Source: Anaerolineae bacterium (lineage in GTDB: Bacteria > Chloroflexota > Anaerolineae > B4-G1 > SLSP01). From it: a stretch of DNA of 37,651 nucleotides. Shown piece by piece: positions 24,988-34,600 of this stretch. Both the position numbers and the translations under genes were made by a program. The DNA is taken from contig JAFGSL010000642.1 of NCBI GenBank assembly GCA_016934645.1, positions 1 through 37,651 on the forward strand, given 5' to 3'. The number at the start of each line of letters is the position of its first letter. The first letter of the stretch is position 1. The notes under the pieces were generated by a model, which saw nothing but the letters and a program-made list of their open reading frames with translations, was not told the DNA's origin and searched no databases.

Positions 24988-25383
24988 ATGCTAGAAGAAA
25001 TTACCGGGCGTGGTTGGGTATTTCCACCTAAGATCGGGCCACATGGCGGCATTGCCTTGACCCACGAACAGGACGAAATTGAGCAGGCAATCCACATTAT
25101 CCTCACGACGGCTCCGGGCGAGCGTGTGATGCGCCCGACCTTTGGTTGTCGCCTGGATAGTTTGGTCTTTGAGCCTAATAACAGCCACACGGCGGCTCAA
25201 GCCCGTCGCTATGTTGAACAGGCCCTTGGTATGTGGGAACCGCGAATCAACCTTACGCGCGTCAACGTATATCCTGATCCTCAAGAGCGTCATTGTTTGT
25301 TGGTAGAGATCGATTATCGGGTCAAGCAGACCCACGACGAACGCAGCCTTGTGTACCCGTTTTATCTGATTCCAGAGGAATAG
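24988..25383 (+). CDS. gp25-like baseplate wedge protein (Pvc9-like)
   Basis: This 131-residue protein of the gpW/gp25 family is a baseplate component that contacts the first sheath ring. The family core is present: GIALTHEQDEIEQAIHIILT, TAPGERVMRPTFGCRLDSLV, FEPNN, a helix with ARRYVEQALGMWEPRI, and the closing strand LLVEIDYRV. ATG 24988 is six bases after GGAGG. A TTG two codons upstream would also fit the frame. Confidence 0.95.
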   Translation: MLEEITGRGWVFPPKIGPHGGIALTHEQDEIEQAIHIILTTAPGERVMRPTFGCRLDSLVFEPNNSHTAAQARRYVEQALGMWEPRINLTRVNVYPDPQERHCLLVEIDYRVKQTHDERSLVYPFYLIPEE

Positions 25384-25427
25384 CACAGTAAGCTTAAGTA
25401 TGTTGAGAGATACATCAGGAGGCCCCT

Positions 25428-27398
25428 ATGGCACTCAAAACACCCAGATTAGATGATCGCCAATTCCAGGACATTGTAGATGAAGCTAAGAAGCGCATTT
25501 CGCACTATTGCCCGGGATGGACCGACCACAATGTCAGCGATCCAGGCGTCACATTGATCGAATTGTTTGCTTGGATGACTGATATGATTCTGTATCGACT
25601 GAACCAGGTGCCGGAGTTACATTACATTAAGATGATGGAGATGTTGGGGATGAACTTCCCAGACCCTGTCCCGGTCAAGGTTCCGGTCACCTTTTGGCTC
25701 TCTAAGCCCCAGGAGAACGCCTGCGTTATCCCATCGGGAACCGAAGTTGCCACGACACAGACCGAAACGCAGCCATCCCTTATCTTTACGACAGATCAGG
25801 ATTTTCATATCCAGCCGGTCCAATGGGAAGCGGTTGTTTTACGTCGTGTGACCGAAGATAGGAAAATGGTCTATGAACCGCTGATGCTCAAGCATGTGGA
25901 AACCGGGTGGAGCGATGGTTTTGATGTTTTCTCGAAGCCGCCTCGAAAAAACGAAGCCCTTTACTTTGGATTCAAGAATGACCTGAGCCATCATGTGCTG
26001 GTTTTCGACATGGAATTGACCTATGCTGGTGCCAGAGGATACGATGCTGAGAAGTCTCTCCCTTATGTATGGGAAGCGACTACAGGGAAGCGCAATCCAC
26101 ACTGGGAAAAATGTGATTGTGATCCCGGTGGCGATACGACATACGGTCTAAACCAAAACGGTCGCATCGAAATTCATCTCCCTAAGATGGGTAAGTATGC
26201 CGTTCCAGGACAAGATTTATATTGGGTGCGGCTCAGGTATGAACCAACTGAGCAGGTCTACGGTACATCACCCCGTTTGCGCAAGGCTACGGTGCATAGT
26301 TGGGGTGGTACTTCGATAGTCACTTATGCGCGGAGAGTCGAGTGGGAACATTTGGGGCAGAGCGATGGTTCACCCGGACAACAATTCCAGCTACAGCATA
26401 CGCCCATTCTCAAATGTGGCCTGGATGAAGCTTTGATTGTCAGAGGCGATGGTGAGTTGGACCAGGTATGGCAAGAGGTGCCCGACTTTGCCGATTCGGA
26501 AGCACAGCACCCTCATTATATGCTGGACAACTATACCGGTGAACTTCGTCTTGGGCCAGCCGTGCGTCAGCCCAACGGTGATATCAAACTTTATGGAAAG
26601 ATTCCTCCGCGTGGCGCGAATTTGTTTTTTAGCCGTTATCACTACAGTCCAGAGCTTGAAGACACGGTGCAGATTGGCGATATCAACACGCTAAAAACTT
26701 CCATTGCTTACATTGATAGAATCAAGAATCGCGCCCGCATCGAAAACAAATGCGACAAAGAGAGTCTGGAATCGCTAAAACTCCGCGCGCCGCAGTTGTT
26801 ACGTTCGAGTGGGCGAGCTGTCACCGATAGAGATTTCGAGCTTCTCGTAGAACAGGCCTCAAGAGAAGGCGTTTGCACCTCCATTGGCCGGGTAAAATGC
26901 CTGCCCACGGCGGAAGGCACCGAAGGTTTGGTACACATTTTGGCCATCCCCGCGGTCTCGAATCCAGCTAGATACCTAACGTCGGAAGAATTGACGCTTG
27001 AAGACGAGGACAAACAGGCGTTGCGCGCTTATCTTAACGAGCGACGGCTCTTAACCACACGGTTGCAGATCGACGAGCCTACCTATCGTCAGGTCACGGT
27101 TAAAGTGCGGGCAAAAGCTGCCTCTGAAGAGGATAGAGATCGCGTTCGAGCCGAGATTGAGGCACGGCTTTATCGATTCTTGAATCCACTAAAAGGTGGT
27201 CACGACCAGAAAGGTTGGCCCTTCGATCAAACGCTCTACAAAGCCGATATCTACCCTAGTCTGCAAGGTATCCCCGGTATGTTGTTTGTTCAGCATGTAG
27301 AACTCTACGACGAAAGGGATCGTCAAGTCGAATACGTCGACCTGCCGCGTCACTGCTTGATTATCTCGGGCATCCATCAGGTGGAGTTTGTACGATGA
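25428..27398 (+). CDS. Baseplate J-like protein (gp6/gp47, Pvc11-like)
   Basis: This 656-residue protein is the main wedge subunit of the baseplate. The N-terminus carries the family pattern YCPGWTDHNVSDPGVTLIEL, then FAWMTDMILYRLNQVP. The central part, about 80-420, is a beta-rich insertion. The J core follows with LKLRAPQLLRSSGRAVTDRD, FELLVEQASREGVCTSIGRV, and the C-terminal strand set with VTVKVRAKA, ending in GIHQVEFVR. AGGAGG lies five bases before the start. Its stop overlaps the next start by four bases (ATGA), so it is coupled to the FHA-tail protein. Confidence 0.95.
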   Translation: MALKTPRLDDRQFQDIVDEAKKRISHYCPGWTDHNVSDPGVTLIELFAWMTDMILYRLNQVPELHYIKMMEMLGMNFPDPVPVKVPVTFWLSKPQENACVIPSGTEVATTQTETQPSLIFTTDQDFHIQPVQWEAVVLRRVTEDRKMVYEPLMLKHVETGWSDGFDVFSKPPRKNEALYFGFKNDLSHHVLVFDMELTYAGARGYDAEKSLPYVWEATTGKRNPHWEKCDCDPGGDTTYGLNQNGRIEIHLPKMGKYAVPGQDLYWVRLRYEPTEQVYGTSPRLRKATVHSWGGTSIVTYARRVEWEHLGQSDGSPGQQFQLQHTPILKCGLDEALIVRGDGELDQVWQEVPDFADSEAQHPHYMLDNYTGELRLGPAVRQPNGDIKLYGKIPPRGANLFFSRYHYSPELEDTVQIGDINTLKTSIAYIDRIKNRARIENKCDKESLESLKLRAPQLLRSSGRAVTDRDFELLVEQASREGVCTSIGRVKCLPTAEGTEGLVHILAIPAVSNPARYLTSEELTLEDEDKQALRAYLNERRLLTTRLQIDEPTYRQVTVKVRAKAASEEDRDRVRAEIEARLYRFLNPLKGGHDQKGWPFDQTLYKADIYPSLQGIPGMLFVQHVELYDERDRQVEYVDLPRHCLIISGIHQVEFVR

Positions 27399-28279
27399 GC
27401 CAATCGACTGAATTTCGACTTCATATTACAGGTCCTGATTTCGAGCGTGAATGGCCGCTTCCCCTGGGTACAACGCTCGTCGGGCGTGAATTTCCAGAGG
27501 AAGGTCTACTGCTCCCTGATGACACGAGAATGGTTTCGCGTCGCCACGCTGCACTTCGTTGTACCCCTGTGGAATGTGTGATCAAAGATCTGGGAAGCAT
27601 CAATGGGACATGGGTCAACGAAAAGCCACTGCCGGAAGGGAATGAGGTCCGTTTGTCTGAGGGTGACATTATCCGGATTGGCCCGTTTGAATTGGCTTTC
27701 CGCCGCATTCCCGTTCCCACAGCAGAGGTGATCCCGCCTGGAGTTCCGCCACCGGTGTCGCCCGCGTTACCGCCAACCAAAAAGGGAAAAGGGATTCCCC
27801 CAGAGCTCGTTTTCGATGGCCATACTTTGTTGAAATACCTGCCGGTCGTCTACCACACCGAGTTTATGGCGCAGTTCCTGGCGCTTTTCGAGGCGTTCTT
27901 GCTCCCCATCAAATGGACTGTAGATAACTTCGACCTTTTCCTGGACCCCCGCACGGCCCCAGTAAGCTTTCTGCCCTGGTTGGCGCAGTGGCTCGACATC
28001 GTTTTTGATCCAAGTTGGGAAGAAAGACAGCGTCGCCAGCTTCTCTCTGAGGCTGGTCAAATCTATGCGCGTCTGGGCACACTGTGGGCCTTGAGCCGTG
28101 TCTTGGAGATCTACACGGGCCACAAACCAGAGATCATCGACGACGAACGCATGAAACCGTTTACATTTGTGGTCAAGTTGCCGGTGCCTGAGAGCGACAC
28201 CAGCCGCGAGCACATCGAAGCCCTCATTGACGCGTACAAACCAGTCTATACCAGCTACACACTCGAATTCACCCAATGA
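27395..28279 (+). CDS. FHA domain fused to a gpI-like phage tail protein
   Basis: This 294-residue protein joins two modules. Residues 5-105 are an FHA domain with the phosphothreonine-binding residues intact: GR in TTLVGREF, SRRH in MVSRRHAALRC, and Asn in LGSINGTWVN. A short Pro-rich linker (about 110-130) follows. Residues 145-294 resemble the P2 gpI type tail protein that completes the baseplate wedge: LLKYLPVVYHTEFMAQFLAL, LDPRTAPVSFLPWLAQWLDI, LSEAGQIYARLGTLWALSRV and the end VYTSYTLEF. The baseplate can thus in principle read threonine phosphorylation, and three FHA-kinases lie immediately downstream. It starts within the stop of the J gene. Confidence 0.93.
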   Translation: MSQSTEFRLHITGPDFEREWPLPLGTTLVGREFPEEGLLLPDDTRMVSRRHAALRCTPVECVIKDLGSINGTWVNEKPLPEGNEVRLSEGDIIRIGPFELAFRRIPVPTAEVIPPGVPPPVSPALPPTKKGKGIPPELVFDGHTLLKYLPVVYHTEFMAQFLALFEAFLLPIKWTVDNFDLFLDPRTAPVSFLPWLAQWLDIVFDPSWEERQRRQLLSEAGQIYARLGTLWALSRVLEIYTGHKPEIIDDERMKPFTFVVKLPVPESDTSREHIEALIDAYKPVYTSYTLEFTQ

Positions 28280-28302
28280 TCTAATCAACGAGGATGAAGT
28301 AT

Positions 28303-31176
28303 ATGACAGACTTAACTGGCACCCAAATCGCGCAGTTCCGCATCGACGGCCTGATAGGCGAGGGTGGGATGGGAACGGTATACCGTGCCTATGACCTGAA
28401 CCTGAAGTCCGCCGTTGCCCTTAAGGTGATGCACGCCCACTACGCCAACCAATCCGAGTTCCAGCGTCGATTTATGCAGGAGGCCCAGGCTGAAGCCAGC
28501 CTGCGCAGCCACCCGTCCATCGTCACCATCTACGAGTTCAACCACAAACAAGGCCTGCTCTATATGGCGATGGAACTGGTGCCTGATGGTACCTTGCAGA
28601 ATTACATCCGGCTTAAACAGCAGCATCAAGGCGTGAAGCTGCGCGAGACTCTCCATTTATTGGCGCAGGTCGCCGATGCGCTGGACTATGCTCATCGACG
28701 TGGCGTCATCCATCGCGACATCAAACCCTCCAACATCCTCGTCCGCAAACTCGATCAACCGGATCGTACGGGCGAACCAACCCTGCGTGCGGTGGTCACC
28801 GACTTCGGACTGGCGAAGCTGCGCGAAGGTGACGTACACACACGCAGTGGTGTGTTCCTCGGCTCAATGCCCTATATGTCGCCGGAGCAGTGCCGGGGAG
28901 AGGATCTGGACGGGCGTTCAGACATCTATTCTCTGGGCATTGTTTTGTATCAATTGGCGACCGGCCGTCTGCCCTTCGATATCAAGTCACCCACCGACGC
29001 GGTCTACAAACACTTGCAGGTGCCACCACCCGACCCGAACAGCATCCACCCGGCGTTGCCTAACACGGTCAAAGCCATTATCCTCAAAGCCCTGGCCAAA
29101 AGCCCGGAGGACCGCATCGGCAGCGCAGCTCTGATGGCCCAGGCGCTGCGCTACGTGATAGATCATCTCTCGGATGACGTCGTGACCGCCTACGATACCC
29201 AGGCTGAATCGCTCAGTATCACGGCGACGCGTTGGATGCCGGATAGCCATATAACTCGCATTCCAGAAGGACAAGATGTCTCGATGCCCCCCACGGAGGA
29301 TTACATCGTTGTCCACGGCGACAACCAGAAACCAACTGCATTTACCTTGACCGGTCCCAGCACGACGATTGGGCGCGCGGTGGGTAACGCCATCGTCCTG
29401 TCCGATTCGCGGGTTTCCGGCACCCACGCGCGCGTTGAGTCCGGCAACACCGGCTACCGCATCATCGATCTGGGTAGCACCAATGGCACTTTTCTGGAAG
29501 GTACACGATTGATACCGAACGTCGCTCAGGCGTGGCAGCCGGGCCAAAGCGTCCAAATGGGCCGGACGTGGCTTACCTTGCAGACCGGCGCGCCACGCGC
29601 GAGTACGATGGTCGGCGGTTCCGGCGTTCAGTTATCGCCGGGCCAAATCCGCACGAGTGCTGGCGGAGCGTGGGTAGCACTGCACCTGGCAGCCACCGAC
29701 CTGGCTGTCGAACCCGGCAGTACTTTGCCGGTCCCGGTCACTGTGCTCAACCAAAGCCCGGTCGTCGATCACGTCAGGATCACGGTGGAGGGCATCCCCG
29801 AAGCGTGGGTTTCCCTGCCCGCAGAGACGATGCTTCTGCAAGGGGAACAGGCCACAGTAACACTCACCATCCATCCCCCTCGCGATCCGAGGAGCCGTGC
29901 CGGGGCGTACGCACTTACCGTCCACGCGGCCAGCGCCAGCGATCCCGCCCTGGTTGCGACAGTACCAGCCGCGCTAACAGTGCAGGCTTTTCAGCAATTC
30001 CAGAGCCAATTGCACCCGCAGCGTCTGCGTTCAAATCACGACGCGCGGGTGACCGTCGAAAATCACGGTAACATTGCGCTGGCACTGAACCTGTGTTGGC
30101 GCGACCAGGCCAACGAGATCGACTTTGCTCCCCCAACAGCTCGCTTGACCATACCGCCAGGCGCACCGGCGGAAGCTGTCTTTCGCGCACGCTCCCGTCG
30201 CCGTCGTTTGATCGGCGGAGAAACAATCAGCCCGTTTACGGTTGAAGTCACGCCTGATCAAGGTGCGGCACAGATACACAACGGGACGGTGACCAGTAGA
30301 GCCAGATTCCCGCTGTGGGTCTTGACACTGCTCTCCGTGTTCTGCATCGTACTGACCATCGCGGGCACGGTCCTTTACAATCAATTCATCAAGGAACGCG
30401 ACAAAAGGGACGAAGCAACAGTCGCGGCGGCGGCCGCGGCCGCGACGGCTGTCTGGCTAGATCAGGATGAGGACGGGGATGGCTTGCCTAACTGGGAAGA
30501 AGTGGAGCGGGGTACAAAACCCAGGATAGCGGATTCCGACGGCGACACCCTTTCCGATGGCGAAGAAGTACATGGATGGAATAGAAATGGTGAGACTTTC
30601 CACACCGATCCAAACAAATGGGATACTGATGATGATGGAGACCCGGACAACACCGACCCCGATCCGGGTCAACTTCCGACGGCGACACCTACACCGACCC
30701 AAACCCCGACACCGACAGCAACAGCTACGCCCACGCCGACCAAGACCCCGACGCCGACGGCCACAGCCACGCCCACGCCAACAGCCACTCCGGTCCCGCC
30801 GCACGCGCCGCCAATCGAGCGTGATTCCAGTTTGCAATATTTCGATGAAAAGCTGGACGTGCTGAAGATACCGGCAGGGGAGAAAGAAACCTTGAAAGGA
30901 ATGGATCTCTGGAGCGCACCGGAGGGAACAATTGCTGGTTGTGCCAGCGGAAGTATCGCATTTACGTGGATCGTTCGTGATCCATATCCGACAGGTGGAG
31001 AAGATATCGAGTTTCATCGCCTAATACCTATGGGAGGCGGGCGTACGGAGATTTTTGCTTATGGATCGACAGGCTCATCAGCCATAGGGTACTGCGGTGA
31101 GATGACAATATTCAATATTAGCCTAGTAGACTATGTTGTTGAGATACGATACGTATCTGTGACCCTTCAAGAATAA
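28303..31176 (+). CDS. Transmembrane Ser/Thr kinase 1: kinase-FHA-Ig-TM-TSP3, unknown beta-rich C-terminal domain
   Basis: This 957-residue receptor kinase has a kinase domain at 12-290: GEGGMG loop at 19-24, Lys41, HRDIKPSN with Asp139, DFG 167-169, and MSPEQ. FHA lies at about 346-425 (IGRA, SGTH, GSTNGT). Two Ig-like domains lie at about 460-665, then one membrane span at 670-693 (LWVLTLLSVFCIVLTIAGTV). Outside are acidic calcium-binding repeats of thrombospondin type 3 (DEDGDGLPNWEE, DSDGDTLSDGEE), a Pro/Thr linker at 791-833 and a 120-residue beta-rich end I do not recognise. ATG 28303 fits GAGGA at 28290-28294; ATG 28294 is too close. Only 23 bases follow the FHA-tail gene, so it is in the same transcription unit. 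Confidence 0.92.
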   Translation: MTDLTGTQIAQFRIDGLIGEGGMGTVYRAYDLNLKSAVALKVMHAHYANQSEFQRRFMQEAQAEASLRSHPSIVTIYEFNHKQGLLYMAMELVPDGTLQNYIRLKQQHQGVKLRETLHLLAQVADALDYAHRRGVIHRDIKPSNILVRKLDQPDRTGEPTLRAVVTDFGLAKLREGDVHTRSGVFLGSMPYMSPEQCRGEDLDGRSDIYSLGIVLYQLATGRLPFDIKSPTDAVYKHLQVPPPDPNSIHPALPNTVKAIILKALAKSPEDRIGSAALMAQALRYVIDHLSDDVVTAYDTQAESLSITATRWMPDSHITRIPEGQDVSMPPTEDYIVVHGDNQKPTAFTLTGPSTTIGRAVGNAIVLSDSRVSGTHARVESGNTGYRIIDLGSTNGTFLEGTRLIPNVAQAWQPGQSVQMGRTWLTLQTGAPRASTMVGGSGVQLSPGQIRTSAGGAWVALHLAATDLAVEPGSTLPVPVTVLNQSPVVDHVRITVEGIPEAWVSLPAETMLLQGEQATVTLTIHPPRDPRSRAGAYALTVHAASASDPALVATVPAALTVQAFQQFQSQLHPQRLRSNHDARVTVENHGNIALALNLCWRDQANEIDFAPPTARLTIPPGAPAEAVFRARSRRRRLIGGETISPFTVEVTPDQGAAQIHNGTVTSRARFPLWVLTLLSVFCIVLTIAGTVLYNQFIKERDKRDEATVAAAAAAATAVWLDQDEDGDGLPNWEEVERGTKPRIADSDGDTLSDGEEVHGWNRNGETFHTDPNKWDTDDDGDPDNTDPDPGQLPTATPTPTQTPTPTATATPTPTKTPTPTATATPTPTATPVPPHAPPIERDSSLQYFDEKLDVLKIPAGEKETLKGMDLWSAPEGTIAGCASGSIAFTWIVRDPYPTGGEDIEFHRLIPMGGGRTEIFAYGSTGSSAIGYCGEMTIFNISLVDYVVEIRYVSVTLQE

Positions 31177-31494
31177 AATACAGATGCAGCACAGTCATTC
31201 ACCCTGCAAATCACCTCCATAGTCAAGCAAAAAAGCGAATAATATAAACTTGTGAGGTAGGCTCAGAGCGAACAAGCATTCGCGCTTCTAGACACAAGTA
31301 GGAGATATAGGTGCCAGGGCCATATAAAGCCGCAAGTGTTGCCATCTTGGAGGATAGCAATAGAATATGATTGAGGGCAGAATACTCAGTAGCCTTAAAA
31401 GAGTACCTCGGCCGGTAAGTGACAGTGGACAAGCACCACCGACCGTAAAAAATCTAGCTTCCAGGAAGGCGATAAACTACCTCAGGAGCACAGT
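31177..31494. other. Intergenic region before the kinase remnant
   Basis: These 318 bases are more AT-rich than the flanks and hold no gene I can support. The only plus-strand frame of note, from 31367, has no ribosome binding site or recognisable sequence. AGGAG at 31484-31488 serves the remnant ORF. A promoter for the second and third kinases could lie here, but I cannot pick out convincing boxes. Confidence 0.5.
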
Positions 31495-31623
31495 ATGGCC
31501 AATCTCATCGGCAACCAAATCGCACAATGCCGTATCGACAGCTTGTTAGGCGAAGGCGGCATGGGCACGGTCTACCGAACCGATAGTACTACCGGCATAT
31601 TCTTGGAAGGCATATGGCTATGA
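31495..31623 (+). pseudogene. Internally deleted kinase remnant (Gly-loop joined to FHA end)
   Basis: A 42-codon ORF with a good ribosome binding site (AGGAG, 31484-31488) reads IGNQIAQCRIDSLLGEGGMG, then TVYRT, matching the first 29 residues of kinases 1 and 3. It then continues DSTTGIFLEGIWL, matching GSTNGTFLEGTRL of the kinase 1 FHA domain. Roughly 365 codons have been lost between the two points. Its TGA (31621-31623) overlaps the ATG of kinase 2 (31620) as ATGA, and its final codons supply GGAAGG (31605-31610) for that start. It may still be translated as a coupling leader. Confidence 0.8.
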
Positions 31624-34600
31624 AACAACTCATCGGTCAAACCCTGGGACGCTATAAGATTACCGAGTTTTTAGGCCAAGGTGGCATGGGCGCCGTCTTC
31701 AAAGCCGAGGACATCACCCTGGGACGCGCGGTCGCCATTAAGCTGATGCAACCGAAGCAGGCCATCAGCCCCAATTTCCGTGAGAGATTTCTCCAGGAAG
31801 CCCGCGCGGCTGCCAAGTTGCAACATCCGGGTATCGTGTTGGTTCACGACTTTGGGTGGGAGCAGAATTTACTCTATATCGTGATGGCCTTCATCCCCGG
31901 TGAAAACCTGGAACAATTGCTCGAGCGCCTGAAAAAGAGCCAGCAATGGATATCCTTGAACGAGGCTGTGGGTTTGACACGCCAGGTCTGTCTGGCGCTC
32001 GATTACTTACACCGTCAGGGTGTTTTGCATCGCGATATCAAGCCGGCTAACATTATGCTTGCACCGGAGCCGGCTGAGGGCCTGCCATACCGTCCGATTG
32101 TCACTGACCTGGGGCTGGCACGCCTTATGCAGGAAAGCAGTCCTGGTCAAAGGGACATCGCCGGTACGCCAGCCTATATGTCACCAGAACAAGCCCTGGG
32201 CCAACCGACGGACGCCCGCAGTGATGTGTATTCCCTTGGCATTCTGCTGTACCATTTGGCTGTTGGATCTCCCCCATTCCTGGTCAACACAATTGCAGAA
32301 GCCCGGCGCTGCCACGCCCAGGAAGCACCATTGGCACCTCGTAAACGCAATCCCGGCTTTCCGGAAGACTTGGAGCGTGTTATCCTCAAAGCACTGGCAA
32401 AAGCCCCCACTGACCGTTTTGCCAGCGCCGCCGAACTCGCGCGAGCACTGGAATCTGTTTTTTCCACTGTCGCACTGAAGTCCACCCTTGTGGACAGCAG
32501 CCACGCCAAAACCAGCTTGATCACCGTATACCAGCAAAGCTTGGTTGAGGAACGTGGGCCTTCCCTATTGGCGGAGTTCCCCAACACCCCCAATCTTGGA
32601 CAGGATCACATCCAGGTTCTTAAAGAGAACACTATTGTCGCGTCATTTCCAATGAAAGCAGGTGGATTGACGGTCGGCCGAGAAGCCGATAACGATATAA
32701 TCCTGGATGACCTGAAGGCCTCCCGCCATCATGCCCGGTTGGAATCTGATGGGCGGGTTTATCGGATAACCGACCTCGGCAGCACCAATGGAACCTATCT
32801 GGCAGGCATCAAGCTGCGGAGAAATGTCCCCGAAGTGTGGAATCCCGAGCAGACAGTGCGAATTGGACAGACCTGGCTGCGGTTGGTGTTAGCGAAAAGC
32901 GCAGTGTCCAGTTCACCGGTTTCTGCACAATCTCGCGTGGGTCGCTTTGTCCAGGATAAATATGTCAGCGTCTCCGTCAATCCCTCCACACTGACGATAA
33001 CACCGGGAACCAGCGCCAATGTTTCTATTGAACTGTTCAATCTGGGAAACAATGTTGATCACTTCCATCTTACGGTCAGTGGGGTGCCTGAAACCTGGGT
33101 GTGGTTTTCCGCAACCCATGTTGATCTGATGCCAGGGCAGCGGGGCAATGTGATTCTTACCCTCCAGCCACCACGAACGCCGGAAAGCCGGGCGGGACGC
33201 CGTTCCCTCGTGGTGCGGGTTACCAGTGGGAACGTTCCCGACCAGTATGATGAGCGTAAAATAACAGTGACCGTCGCACCTTATGCGCAATTTGATAGCT
33301 CTCTGCACCCGCAACAAATCCGTAACGGAGCTACTGCGAACGTCGTTGTGGAAAATCAGGGGAACCTCCCGGAAACCTTTACCTTGACGTGGCAAGATCA
33401 AGCCGATGCATTGCACTTCGAACCGGCGCAAAAGCAATTGACGATCCCGGAAGGAGAAAAGGCGACCACGGAATTTCGCGCTGGCCTCCGCGCACGGCGC
33501 TGGGTTGGCAGTGAGAAGCCCCATCAATTCACCGTCCGGGTTAAACCAGGACAAGGCCAAGTGCGTGAGCACTCCGGGGATGTAATAAGCAAGGGCGTCA
33601 TCCCAGCTTGGTTGCCACCGCTCTTGATAAGTTTTGTATGTATAATTTTGCCGTTATTCGCCACGCAATTACCGCTGTTCAAAGGTGGGAAAACCTTGTT
33701 GGAACTATTGCGCCCAACTCCTACCGTTCCCACCTCACCTACCATCAATCCTGTATCTCCACATATACTGGCACCAACATCTACTTTGTCCCCCGCGCCA
33801 AGCCCAACATCTAATTTGCCACCCACATCAAGTCCAACACCTGCTGCGACGCACACATTTGCTCCCACAGATACACCAACCAGTCCACCTACCGACACAC
33901 CTACATCACCACCAGACACTCCATTACCGCCTACCGACACACCAGATGCCCATGCCACAAAGACAGCCATCGCTGCAACGCAAACCGCTACATGGTCGAG
34001 TGGGGACGACGATGGAGATGGGTTGAAAAATGGAGATGAGGTAACAATATATAAAACTGATCCAACAGATCCCGACAGTGATGACGATACATTAACTGAT
34101 GGGACTGAAGTTAACAGCTATCGAACTAACCCCAACAACGATGATACCGATGGCGACTGTCTAAAAGATGGAGAAGACCAAAATCCCTTACAACCTTTTG
34201 GAGGTGGAACCGGGAAAATCGTCTTTGTATCTGACCGTGATGGTAACAAAGAAATCTACTCAACGAATATTTGCGGAACTGGACTGATAAACTTAACAAA
34301 CAATCCTGCTGATGATTTTGACCCAGCTTGGTCGCCAGATGGAACAGAGATCGCATTCGCGTCAACCCGCGATGGTTATTCAGAGATTTATGTAATGAAT
34401 GCTGATGGAAGCAATGTGAGAAGATTGACCCATAATTCTTATCTTGACCATTCTCCAGTTTGGTCACCGAGTGGTGAGCGCATAGCTTTTGCTTCTGGTC
34501 TAGGATCTTTCGGTATTGACGCTATGAATGCTGACGGTAGCAATGTCGTCAAGTTAGCTGCTGACAGTTACGGTGGGCTTTATGGTGATCCTGACTGGTC

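Noticed and set aside
30681..30795. Repeated ACGCC/ACACC words resembling a minisatellite or CRISPR-like array
   Set aside because: No constant repeat with unique spacers. It encodes the in-frame Pro/Thr linker of kinase 1.
31367..31549. 60-codon frame before the kinase remnant
   Set aside because: No ribosome binding site and no recognisable sequence; it overlaps the remnant, which has both.
33700..33960. Second repetitive Pro/Thr/Ser tract
   Set aside because: Coding linker of kinase 2, uninterrupted in frame; not a repeat element.
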